This document shows, one piece after another, positions 1-6,023 of a stretch of DNA of 7,807 bases. Location of the stretch: positions 1 through 7,807 of the forward strand of contig JBMNRY010000090.1 of the NCBI GenBank assembly GCA_050944915.1. The letters are read 5' to 3'. The position numbers and the translations under genes were made by a program. Positions within the stretch are counted from its first letter, which is position 1. The number at the start of each line of letters is the position of its first letter. The notes beneath the pieces are model-generated. The model saw only the letters and a program-made list of their open reading frames with translations, did no database searches and had not been told where the DNA came from. The stretch is from JBMNRY01 sp050944915. Lineage in GTDB: Bacteria; Bacillota; Limnochordia; JAAZLZ01.

Positions 1-390
1 GGCCGGGCGGGCTACTAGGCCCAACTGGGAAAAGAATAGTAACAAGGCCAGGGCGGTAACTACCAACGGAAGGACCAAAGGGCCTAACAAAATATTGGCG
101 ACCAACTCACGACCAGGTAGCTTCCCCCGTTCGATGGCTAAGGCTGCACTACCGCCGATGATAATCGCGCCGAAGGCCGCTGCTAATCCCAACCGTAGAC
201 TGAAAAAAACCGAGCTGAGGAGCCGCCCATCGGTGAGCAACCGCCGATACCAATCCACGGTCCAGGCCGACGGCGGAAAGGAAAAGGCCCGTCCCGCGGC
301 AAAGGAGGCCGGTAAGATGATCAAAATCGGCGCTAGAATGAATAAATACATCAAACCGGCGAAGATCCAGGCAAAATGTTTTCCCTTCAT
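1..390 (-). CDS. potC: ABC transporter permease, PotC-like, 5' part only (3' end cut by window edge)
   Basis: This is the second inner-membrane permease subunit of a polyamine-type ABC importer. It would pair with the PotB-like subunit to form the channel coupled to the ATPase. Only the first 130 codons are present; the frame is open to base 1, so about half of a typical 260-280 residue protein is missing. Hydrophobic stretches lie at about residues 8-29, 62-84 and 98-126, as expected for the first half of a six-helix permease. The segment beginning SAWTVDWYRRLL (residues 41-52) resembles the FSLENY/WY stretch that follows helix 1 in PotC-type proteins. The EAA loop would lie in the missing part. 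The ATG overlaps the stop codon of the upstream permease (TAATG, one shared base) and follows an AGAGGAGAGGA purine run, so translation is probably coupled. Last visible gene of the operon. Confidence 0.85.
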   Translation of the reverse strand, partial: MKGKHFAWIFAGLMYLFILAPILIILPASFAAGRAFSFPPSAWTVDWYRRLLTDGRLLSSVFFSLRLGLAAAFGAIIIGGSAALAIERGKLPGRELVANILLGPLVLPLVVTALALLLFFSQLGLVARPA

Positions 391-1235
391 TAGCTAATCC
401 TCTCCTCTAAGAAACGGGCCAGGAGCTGGGCACATCCCAAAGCTCCGACAACCAATACTAACAAAGTCAAGGCGATGGCAGCGCCGAAACCCCAATCGCC
501 CATCTGTTCCACAGCCATATGAGTGAAATTGGCCAACATCCGATCCCGGGGACCACCGATCATCAAAGGCACGATGAAGGTCGATGCGGCCAAGGCGAAG
601 ACTAAAGAGGTGCCGGCCACGATCCCCGGCATGGACAAGGGGAAGATAACCGTCCAGAATCGACGCCAGGGCTGGGCCCCTAAGGTAGCCGCTGCTTCCG
701 TTAGGAAACCGGGGATCCGCTTCAGGACGCTGTAGACCGTTAAGACCATAAAGGGCAAGCAATAATGGACGATGCCGATGATCACCGCGGTACGGGAAAA
801 CAAGATATCTAGTTTTCCCCCAAAGCCCACCCAAGCTAAAAACTGATTGATGGGCCCTTGATCACTTAGCAAAATGATCCAACCATATAATCTAATCACC
901 AAACCGGTCAACATGGGGGCCACCGCTAAAAAGAGCCAGGTGGCTGCCCCTTGTTTTCTGGTGGCGATGAATAAGGCCAAGCCGTAACCTAAGACCACGG
1001 TGATCGCGGTAGCGATAATGGCCGTGAGTAGACTATTGACCATGAGTCCTCGATAAAAGGAGTCGCCTAGAAAACGATGATAATTCCCTAAGGAGAAGGA
1101 TCCTCCTGCATCCTGGAAACTAAAAAGGACCACCTGGGAAAGGGGCCAGATGAAGAAATAGCCGATAAATAGGCAGGGCACTACGCCGGCTAGGGCATAG
1201 GCCCGCCGGATGCGCTGTGGGAAGGTTTTCGCCAT
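390..1235 (-). CDS. potB: ABC transporter permease, PotB-like
   Basis: First inner-membrane permease subunit of the polyamine-type importer, 281 residues, normal for PotB. Six hydrophobic segments can be placed at about residues 13-38, 66-91, 98-124, 147-170, 204-226 and 248-273. The cytoplasmic EAA loop that docks on the ATPase is clear: EAAATLGAQPW at 180-190 with the following LPLSMPG-type tail (FPLSMPGIVAG, 198-208). The start is taken as the ATG at 1235, whose A is also the last base of the ATPase stop (TGATG overlap), with GGGAGGG eight bases upstream. A TTG one codon earlier is possible but has no advantage. The stop overlaps the start of the next permease by one base. Substrate is not determined by this subunit. 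Confidence 0.92.
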   Translation of the reverse strand: MAKTFPQRIRRAYALAGVVPCLFIGYFFIWPLSQVVLFSFQDAGGSFSLGNYHRFLGDSFYRGLMVNSLLTAIIATAITVVLGYGLALFIATRKQGAATWLFLAVAPMLTGLVIRLYGWIILLSDQGPINQFLAWVGFGGKLDILFSRTAVIIGIVHYCLPFMVLTVYSVLKRIPGFLTEAAATLGAQPWRRFWTVIFPLSMPGIVAGTSLVFALAASTFIVPLMIGGPRDRMLANFTHMAVEQMGDWGFGAAIALTLLVLVVGALGCAQLLARFLEERIS

Positions 1236-2287
1236 CAATTTTCCCTCCCGCAGAAGACGGAAGTGGCGCCGGGCTTAATCTTAAGGCCGATTTCATCGCC
1301 CTTTTTGTAAGCCCGACCATTGTTTGAGCAGACTTCCAAGATCTGCCCCGAAGCTAAAGCCACCCGATAAACACTGCGATCGCCCATGTAGCGGCTCTGA
1401 TCGATCCGGGCGGTGAAGTAGCCTTCTCCCGGTGAACAGAACTCTAACATGGTGGGACGGATAGCCAAGGTGGCCTCCCCCTCACCCCGACCGACAATCC
1501 GATCATAGGGCCAGTGATCGCCATACCGGCTCTGGAAGGTCTCGCCGGTCAGCTGACCGGGGATCAGATTGGTGCCACCGATGAAATCGGCCACAAAGGC
1601 GTTAGCCGGGCGGTTGTAAATCTCTTCGGGGGTTCCCACCTGCTCCAATCGGCCCTCCCGCATGATCCCCAACCGATCGGACATGGCCAAAGCTTCGTCT
1701 TGATCATGGGTCACGTAAAAGGCGGTGAAACCTAGCTTGGCATGGAGGGATTTCAACTCTAGCTGCATTTCCTCCCGCATTTTCGCATCGAGATTAGATA
1801 AAGGCTCATCGAGGAGCAGGACCACCGGTTCGATGGCTAAAGCCCTGGCCAAGGCCACCCGTTGTTGTTGACCCCCCGATAACTCCCGGGGTTTCCGCTT
1901 AGCGAGATGGGCTAAGCCGACTAGGTCTAAATAGTGGGCCGTCCGCTCTTTAATCTCCCGGGGGTCGACACCCTGGCAGCGTAATCCATAGGCTACATTC
2001 CCCTCAACGGTCATATGGGGAAAGAGGGCGTAGTTTTGAAAGACCATCCCCAAGTTCCTCTGGTGGGGCGGCGTATCGGTAGCCCGCCGACCGGCCAAAA
2101 AAACTTCTCCCCCACTGGGAGCACTCAAACCGGCGATCATTCGCAAGGTGGTAGTTTTCCCACAACCACTGGGGCCCAAAAGGGAGAAAAACTCTCCCTT
2201 TTGGACCTCCAAATTAAGATCCTGGACCACATCGGTCTCTCCATAATTCTTCTCAATTCTTTCCAACCGAATTATTGCTTCCGTCAC
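1235..2287 (-). CDS. potA: ABC transporter ATP-binding protein, PotA-like
   Basis: Cytoplasmic ATPase that powers the polyamine-type importer. All nucleotide-binding motifs are intact: Walker A GPSGCGKTT (residues 38-46), Q-loop Gln84 in VFQNYALFPH, signature LSGGQQQ (136-142), Walker B VVLLLDEP (155-162), D-loop SNLD (164-167) and switch His194 in YVTHDQDEA. Residues from about 240 to 350 form the C-terminal TOBE-type domain found in PotA, FbpC and MalK relatives, with LAIRPTMLEF standing for the usual LAIRPE motif. The 350-residue length is typical. The start is a GTG with AAGGAAGG nine bases or so upstream. The gene begins 15 bases after the binding-protein stop and ends in a one-base overlap with permease 1. 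The family alone does not distinguish polyamine from iron, thiamine or phosphonate transport; the assignment rests on the whole cassette. Confidence 0.93.
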   Translation of the reverse strand: MTEAIIRLERIEKNYGETDVVQDLNLEVQKGEFFSLLGPSGCGKTTTLRMIAGLSAPSGGEVFLAGRRATDTPPHQRNLGMVFQNYALFPHMTVEGNVAYGLRCQGVDPREIKERTAHYLDLVGLAHLAKRKPRELSGGQQQRVALARALAIEPVVLLLDEPLSNLDAKMREEMQLELKSLHAKLGFTAFYVTHDQDEALAMSDRLGIMREGRLEQVGTPEEIYNRPANAFVADFIGGTNLIPGQLTGETFQSRYGDHWPYDRIVGRGEGEATLAIRPTMLEFCSPGEGYFTARIDQSRYMGDRSVYRVALASGQILEVCSNNGRAYKKGDEIGLKIKPGATSVFCGREN

Positions 2288-2302
2288 TTGAAATCCTTCC
2301 TT

Positions 2303-3322
2303 CTAAAATCCCATTAATACCCGATTCCACCGATCGAGCCACGAACTCCGTTGACTTAAGATATAGGGCCAATCGGGGACTAAAAGCTCCGCCAAATCCT
2401 CAGAACCATAGACGACGGTCTCTGCCAATTCGGCCGGCAGTTCCACCGTCGAATTGGTAGGTCCATAGTAGAAGTTTTCGCTCATGGCCCTTTGAGCTTC
2501 CAGTCGCAGGGAGTAATCGATGAATTTCTCTGCCAGCTCCCCATTCTTCGAGCCGGCCACAACGCCGATACCACCCCTGATGAGGATACCTCCTTCCTCA
2601 GGGAGGGCAAAGTCGATAGGATTGCCATCGGCCTTAAGGGTATGGGTTCGACCATCGAACCAGGAAGCCATCCAGACTTCTTCCGATTCCAAGAGGGCCT
2701 GGGGGGCCGAGAAGGAACTATAGAACTGTTTAACCCGGGGACTGATTTCCCGCAGGGCATCCCAAGCCGGTTCCATATTCTTCTCATCGCCACCGAAGGC
2801 CAAGGAGGCCATCAAGATATCGGGGATCCACGCATCCATCATGGCGATCCGCCCTCGCAAAGCCGGATCCCAAAAAGCCTGCCAGCTAGTCGGTTTTTCC
2901 ACATGTTTTGTATTATATGCGATCCCCCAGGCTCCGAAAACATTAGTCAGACCATAAACATGGCCATCAACTTCTAAAAAGGCTTGTTCATACAAATCAT
3001 CCCAACAGCTGATGTTCCCTTTCCCAAGGGGAGATAGCAGCCCTTTTTGGGCGGCATCGATGACATCGAAATCGTCCAGCTGGACCACATCGATGGTCGG
3101 TTGGTTCCGTTGGGCAACCAATTGGGTGACGCCCACATAGGGTGCCAACTCCACCTTCACATGGGGGTAATCCCGTTCAAAGGGTTCCACTACGTAGGTC
3201 TGGAATACTTCATCGTAGGCACCACCATAGGATGAGACTACCAAAGTGATTTCCTGGGCCGAAGCTACACTACCGATGATGAATACAAAGATCAAGACGA
3301 GCCAACTCCAAGGCTTCTTCAT
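2303..3322 (-). CDS. potD: Polyamine-type ABC transporter substrate-binding protein, PotD-like (solute-binding family 1)
   Basis: Extracytoplasmic receptor that captures the substrate for the importer; first gene of the operon. The start is set at the ATG at 3322 (339 residues) because GGAGG lies eight bases upstream. An in-frame ATG 30 bases earlier has no ribosome binding site. The N-terminus is a classic type I signal peptide: KKPW, a hydrophobic core LVLIFVFIIGSV, then ASA before QEITLVV. There is no lipobox cysteine. The mature part starts with the ITLVVSSYGGAYDE strand found in COG0687-type proteins, has the hinge-region AWGIAYNTK and PTSWQAFWDP segments typical of PotD-like proteins, and a TrpPheAspGly pocket region near the middle. 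The substrate could be putrescine or spermidine, but relatives also bind amino-acid derivatives and phosphonates, so substrate confidence is moderate. Confidence 0.88.
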   Translation of the reverse strand: MKKPWSWLVLIFVFIIGSVASAQEITLVVSSYGGAYDEVFQTYVVEPFERDYPHVKVELAPYVGVTQLVAQRNQPTIDVVQLDDFDVIDAAQKGLLSPLGKGNISCWDDLYEQAFLEVDGHVYGLTNVFGAWGIAYNTKHVEKPTSWQAFWDPALRGRIAMMDAWIPDILMASLAFGGDEKNMEPAWDALREISPRVKQFYSSFSAPQALLESEEVWMASWFDGRTHTLKADGNPIDFALPEEGGILIRGGIGVVAGSKNGELAEKFIDYSLRLEAQRAMSENFYYGPTNSTVELPAELAETVVYGSEDLAELLVPDWPYILSQRSSWLDRWNRVLMGF

Positions 3323-3375
3323 GGCTGTAACCTCCAATTTTTTCCACATCATAGTATTTGACCATGTTTACTTCT

Positions 3376-3388
3376 CTCCCCGGGGGAG
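3376..3388. repeat. Short GC-rich inverted repeat in the divergent intergenic region
   Basis: CTCCCC and GGGGAG form a perfect 6-bp palindrome around one G. It lies 54 bases upstream of the binding-protein start, between the candidate ArgR box and the gene, inside the probable leader of the pot-type operon. No U-run follows on either strand, so it is not a terminator. Function unknown. Confidence 0.4.
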
Positions 3389-3403
3389 GATTTCCTGCAA
3401 GTC

Positions 3404-3421
3404 TTTGCATAAATATGCAAA
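3404..3421. promoter_or_regulatory. 18-bp dyad, candidate ArgR/AhrC operator (ARG box)
   Basis: The sequence TTTGCATAAATATGCAAA has two perfect 7-bp arms (TTTGCAT and ATGCAAA) around four A/T bases. This fits the 18-bp arginine repressor box layout (W-N-TG-N-AT, four W, AT-N-CA-N-W), with C/G at the fifth position from each end. It lies between divergent genes, about 80 bases upstream of the binding-protein start and 63 bases upstream of the SYLF start, where a repressor could control either. Putrescine and spermidine derive from arginine, so ArgR control of a polyamine-type importer would make sense, but that is inference. Only one box was seen. Confidence 0.4.
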
Positions 3422-3484
3422 TAATTTCGAGCCAGGAAAGAGCCATCGGGGAGGGAATTAAAGACTAGAAGGGAGGTGAGAACC

Positions 3485-4156
3485 TTGGCTTACAAGAAAA
3501 TCTTCGTCTGTGCCCTCCTCCTCATCCTTTTAGCCGTCCCGGCGGCAGCCCAGCAAGTGGACCAACAGATCACTAAAGCGGCCCAAACCCTAAGGGAAGT
3601 GGCCGAACAAAGCGATGCCGCCACCATGGTGTCCATCTTGCAAAAGAGTAAAGGCGTGGCTATTATTCCTTCGATGGTTAAGGCCGGTTTTGGCCTGGGA
3701 GGTCAATACGGGAAGGGGATTTTCCTAGAAAGGGATGAAAGGGGCAATTGGTACGGACCGGCCTTTATCGGCATTCGGGGCATGTCCTATGGTTTGCAGA
3801 TTGGCGTCCAATCGGTGGCCCTAGTCTTGGTCATCGCCAATGAACGGGGCTTAGAAAGCTTCCATGGGGGCAATTTCAAGCTGGGAGGAGATGTCTCTAT
3901 CGCCGCCGGTCCCTTGGGCCGTCGGGGCGAAGTCGGCACCGATCTCCAGCTGGAAGCTTCCATCTACAGCTACTCCATATCCCGGGGACTCTTTGCCGGC
4001 GTTTCCCTGGAAGGGGCCCAGGTTTATCTCGATGGAGAGATGAACGAAGCCTATTGGGGAGAATCTCTGGAGCCGGAGGCAATCTACTCCCAGAAGGCTA
4101 CCGATCCCCGGATCCGACAGGTCATCGAAGCCTTGGAACAACTAATAAATAATTAG
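3485..4156 (+). CDS. Secreted lipid-binding SYLF-domain protein (Ysc84/DUF500 family)
   Basis: A 223-residue exported protein of the SYLF (DUF500/Ysc84) family, whose eukaryotic members bind phosphoinositides; the bacterial role is poorly known. The start is set at TTG 3485 because GGGAGG lies eight bases upstream. The GTG at 3476 that extends the frame overlaps this ribosome binding site and is unlikely. Residues 1-22 are a signal peptide (MAYKK, long Leu-rich core, cleavage near AAA-QQ) without a lipobox cysteine. The SYLF domain spans about residues 35-200: helical start, KSKGVAIIPSMVKAGFGLGG (55-74), YGPAFIGIRGMSYGLQIGVQ (90-109), then the diagnostic YSYSISRGLFAGVSLEGA (161-178). It is transcribed alone, diverging from the pot-type operon, and ends at a stem-loop terminator. 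Confidence 0.9.
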   Translation: MAYKKIFVCALLLILLAVPAAAQQVDQQITKAAQTLREVAEQSDAATMVSILQKSKGVAIIPSMVKAGFGLGGQYGKGIFLERDERGNWYGPAFIGIRGMSYGLQIGVQSVALVLVIANERGLESFHGGNFKLGGDVSIAAGPLGRRGEVGTDLQLEASIYSYSISRGLFAGVSLEGAQVYLDGEMNEAYWGESLEPEAIYSQKATDPRIRQVIEALEQLINN

Positions 4157-4180
4157 GGAGGGTGACCCCTCCCTTTGTAT
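4155..4180 (+). terminator. Intrinsic terminator of the SYLF gene, probably bidirectional
   Basis: A perfect 8-bp stem (AGGGAGGG with CCCTCCCT) and a TGAC tetraloop start inside the SYLF stop codon, followed by TTGTATATTTATT. On the minus strand the stem is followed by TAATTATTTATT, so it could also end the convergent uracil permease transcript, whose stop codon is 27 bases away from the stem. The T-runs are interrupted, so efficiency may be moderate. Confidence 0.75.
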
Positions 4181-4200
4181 ATTTATTAACGATGGATGGT

Positions 4201-5364
4201 TTACGCCTTCTCCCGATTGAGGAACAGGTTGGCGATGACACCGATGACTGCTGCCAGGCTCATCCCCACCAGCTGCAGCTGGCCGATGGTCACCACCGCG
4301 CCGCTGATGCCGAAAACCAGGATTAGGGAAACGATGAGTAGATTGCTAGACTTGGTCAAATCGACCTTGTTTTCGATTAGAGTCCGCAGACCCACCGCGG
4401 CGATCATCCCGAAGAGAAGGATGCTGATGCCCCCCATGACAGGGGTGGGAATGGAACTGATGATGGCGCCGAATTTGCCAATGAAGGACAAAGCCATGGC
4501 CATGACGGCGGTAATGCGCAAAATAGCCGGATCATAGACTTTGGTCATAGCCAGAACACCGGTGTTTTCCGAATAGGTGGTATTGGCAGGACCACCCAAC
4601 AGACCGGCCACCGAGGTGGCGATGCCGTCTCCGATTAAGGTCCGGTGCAAACCGGGATCGGCGATGAAATCCTTATCGACTACGGTGCTGTTGGCTTTGA
4701 TATCCCCGATATGTTCGATAACGGTAACGAAGGCCAAGGGGGCGATGACGGCCAGAGCAGGCAGGGAAAAACGAGGGGCTATAAATTGGGGAACCTGGAT
4801 CCAAGGAGCGGCTACCACCGCAGAAAAATCGACGATCCCCAGGACCACAGACAAGAGGTAACCGGCGCCAACACCGACTAAGACCGGCAGGAGATTGAAA
4901 TAGCCTTTAGCCTTAGTCATGGCTAGAATGGCCACCAAGATAGTGAAGGCGGCGACGAACCAATTCCCCGAGGCCATATCCTGGGCCGTGGGCGCTAGGG
5001 TCAGTCCGATGACCATGATTACTGGGCCGGCCACCACCGGAGGAAAGAGGTCGGTCACTTTCTCGACACCAAAGAAACGAACAACTAGAGCCATGAGCAC
5101 ATAGACCAACCCGGCGACGACGATGCCCCCGGTGGCATAAGCCAATCCCCATTGATTTCGAACGACGATGATGGGAGCGATAAAAGCGAAGGAAGAACCT
5201 AAGTAGACGGGAACCTTGCCCTGGGTACACTTGTGGAAGATGAGGGTACCTAAACCAGAAGTGAACAAAGCGACGGACACATTAAGACCTGTCAACAATG
5301 GAACCAATACGGTGGCCCCAAACATGGCCACAAGGTGCTGGAATGCTAAAGCAAATCTTTTCAA
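4201..5364 (-). CDS. uraA: Uracil permease (NCS2 family, UraA/PyrP type)
   Basis: Integral membrane importer for uracil, feeding pyrimidine salvage by proton symport. The protein is hydrophobic throughout, as expected for the 14-segment NCS2 fold. The family's early motif is present as FQHLVAMFGATVLVPLL, followed by PVYLGSSFAF. The two acidic residues that bind substrate in E. coli UraA (Glu241, Glu290) are matched by the Glu in VIEHIGD and the Glu in TTYSENTGV. The EHIGD form points to uracil rather than xanthine or urate transporters. The start is placed at TTG 5364 (387 residues) because GGAGGG lies seven bases upstream. The ATG at 5379 has no ribosome binding site and lies in an RNA stem; using it would add five residues. 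Its leader carries a PyrR-type hairpin. Monocistronic: a terminator lies upstream and a convergent gene downstream. Confidence 0.92.
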   Translation of the reverse strand: MKRFALAFQHLVAMFGATVLVPLLTGLNVSVALFTSGLGTLIFHKCTQGKVPVYLGSSFAFIAPIIVVRNQWGLAYATGGIVVAGLVYVLMALVVRFFGVEKVTDLFPPVVAGPVIMVIGLTLAPTAQDMASGNWFVAAFTILVAILAMTKAKGYFNLLPVLVGVGAGYLLSVVLGIVDFSAVVAAPWIQVPQFIAPRFSLPALAVIAPLAFVTVIEHIGDIKANSTVVDKDFIADPGLHRTLIGDGIATSVAGLLGGPANTTYSENTGVLAMTKVYDPAILRITAVMAMALSFIGKFGAIISSIPTPVMGGISILLFGMIAAVGLRTLIENKVDLTKSSNLLIVSLILVFGISGAVVTIGQLQLVGMSLAAVIGVIANLFLNREKA

Positions 5365-5371
5365 TTGCAGA

Positions 5372-5377
5372 CCCTCC
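5372..5377 (-). promoter_or_regulatory. Ribosome binding site that decides the uracil permease start
   Basis: GGAGGG sits seven bases before TTG 5364, which is ideal spacing. The upstream ATG at 5379 overlaps this site and has only weak purines before it. This supports the TTG start and explains how the adjoining PyrR-type hairpin could regulate translation. Confidence 0.65.
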
Positions 5378-5411
5378 ATTAATCTGATCTCACGGGATCA
5401 GTTTATTAATG
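5377..5411 (-). promoter_or_regulatory. PyrR-type RNA hairpin controlling the uracil permease ribosome binding site
   Basis: On the transcribed strand the elements are, in order: lower-stem arm CATTAAT, a three-purine bulge AAA, upper-stem arm CTGATC, hexaloop CCGTGA, upper arm GATCAG, and lower arm ATTAATG. All 13 base pairs are Watson-Crick. The hexaloop matches the CNGNGA loop of known PyrR binding sites, and the purine bulge on the 5' side between two stems is also their hallmark. The surrounding bases fit the ARUCCNGNGAGGYU consensus with compensating pair changes. The last G of the lower stem is the first G of the GGAGGG ribosome binding site of the permease. No terminator follows, so PyrR with UMP or UTP would be expected to block translation instead of transcription. 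Confidence 0.72.
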
Positions 5412-5415
5412 TCCA

Positions 5416-5445
5416 CAGTAGGCTTGTCCCACCTCCTTGCTACTG
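5416..5445 (-). promoter_or_regulatory. Second leader hairpin with a Shine-Dalgarno-like loop upstream of the uracil permease
   Basis: CAGTAG and CTACTG pair perfectly (6 bp), with possible G-U extension, around an 18-base loop that holds AAGGAGGTG. This strong ribosome-binding-like sequence has no convincing gene behind it. An 8-codon GTG frame (5416 to 5390, MDINKLIP) ends in the PyrR-type hexaloop, but its spacing from GGAGG is long, about 15 bases. The element could be a leader peptide site, a ribosome standby site, or chance. Confidence 0.3.
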
Positions 5446-5493
5446 CAAACCCCTTCCTATTTCGAGATCGACAGCGATTCCCCTGCCGGGAAG

Positions 5494-5519
5494 AAAAAAA
5501 AAGAGCCCCGGATGGGGCT
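5494..5519 (-). terminator. Intrinsic terminator of the CotF-like gene
   Basis: On the minus strand AGCCCC and GGGGCT form a perfect 6-bp stem with an ATCC loop, then C and nine consecutive T. It starts four bases after the stop codon of the CotF-like gene. It isolates that gene from the uracil permease, which must therefore have its own promoter in the roughly 85 bases that follow; no convincing -35/-10 pair was found there. Confidence 0.9.
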
Positions 5520-5522
5520 TCA

Positions 5523-5981
5523 TTATTGGGGATTATACAATCCGTTTTGCTGCATATAGTTGAAAATACCTTCGCCGTGGTCTTGCTCCTCCCGTTGAAT
5601 ATGTTGTAAAGCTTGGCGCACCGCGGGATTAGCCGCTTCAAAGACTGCAGTATCGTAGGTTTGGGAAACATACTTTTCCGTCATCAACATATCCTGGCAC
5701 AGGGCGGCATCCTGTTGGCTAGCCATGCCCGCCATATCGGCCTGCCCACTAAGCTGTTGACCACTACTGCTACTGCCCAAATTAGGCTGCTGACCTTGGA
5801 GCAATTGGTTAATGGTATCGTAATGCTGTTGTTCCTGGGTCGCATACTGGTTGAACAGCTGCTGTAACCGGGGGTCTTGGGCCTGTTGGGCGTAATTGGA
5901 ATACTTTTGAATGCAGATCTCCTCGTGTTTCAGCTGATCCTGAAGCAAGGATCGCTCCTTCGATGTCAATTGTAGATCCAT
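5523..5981 (-). CDS. Spore coat protein of the CotF family (ferritin-like)
   Basis: A 152-residue, largely helical protein of the Coat F family, a ferritin-like four-helix fold found in spore coat proteins of Bacillota. The start is the ATG at 5981 with GGAGGTG six bases upstream; the longer in-frame form up to 6038 has no ribosome binding site. Two helical halves (about residues 7-62 and 88-145) are joined by a Gln/Ser/Gly-rich linker (about 63-90). Glu20, Glu50-x-x-His53, Glu102 and Glu132-x-x-His135 fall in successive helices, in the arrangement of carboxylate-bridged dimetal sites in ferritin-like proteins. The single Cys residues are Cys23 and Cys95. The gene lies 53 bases after the Crp/Fnr gene and ends at a strong terminator. 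Annotation as a plain ferritin-like protein is the main alternative; metal binding is inference. Confidence 0.85.
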   Translation of the reverse strand: MDLQLTSKERSLLQDQLKHEEICIQKYSNYAQQAQDPRLQQLFNQYATQEQQHYDTINQLLQGQQPNLGSSSSGQQLSGQADMAGMASQQDAALCQDMLMTEKYVSQTYDTAVFEAANPAVRQALQHIQREEQDHGEGIFNYMQQNGLYNPQ

Positions 5982-5990
5982 TAATTTCAC

Positions 5991-6023
5991 CTCCGCCCCC
6001 AGTATGCCCATCCAAGGGCGGAG
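5991..6023 (-). promoter_or_regulatory. Inverted repeat overlapping the CotF-like ribosome binding site
   Basis: On the minus strand CTCCGCCC (6023-6016) pairs perfectly with GGGCGGAG (5998-5991) across a 17-base loop. The 3' arm contains the GGAG of the CotF-like Shine-Dalgarno sequence GGAGGTG (5994-5988). In a transcript read through from the Crp/Fnr gene this hairpin would hide the ribosome binding site. No T-run follows, so it is not a terminator. The loop holds CATACTG, which resembles the -10 element of sporulation sigma factors; transcription from such a site would start beyond the 5' arm and free the ribosome binding site. Confidence 0.45.

Noticed and set aside
394..834. 146-codon minus-strand frame within the PotB-like gene
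   Set aside because: It is an out-of-frame reading of the permease gene, rich in Arg, Gly and His, with no membrane segments or known motifs.
2492..2977. 161-codon open frame on the plus strand inside the PotD-like gene
   Set aside because: It lies antisense to a well-supported gene, has no family resemblance, and its composition is what the opposite strand of a GC-rich coding region gives.
3358..3380. TTGACC near the PotD-like start as a plus-strand -35 element
   Set aside because: No -10-like hexamer occurs 16-18 bases downstream; the sequence there is GC-rich (CGGGGG).
4913..5230. 105-codon minus-strand frame inside the uracil permease gene
   Set aside because: Out-of-frame shadow of the permease, full of Arg, His and Gly, and lacking hydrophobic segments.
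5380..5520. Transcription attenuator (terminator/antiterminator pair) in the uracil permease leader
   Set aside because: The only U-rich terminator here belongs to the upstream CotF-like gene. Between the PyrR-type hairpin and the permease start there is no room for a terminator, so translational control is the better reading.
5390..5671. 93-codon minus-strand frame across the CotF-like 3' end and the uracil permease leader
   Set aside because: It runs through the CotF-like coding region in another frame and through its terminator, with no ribosome binding site and no recognisable domain.
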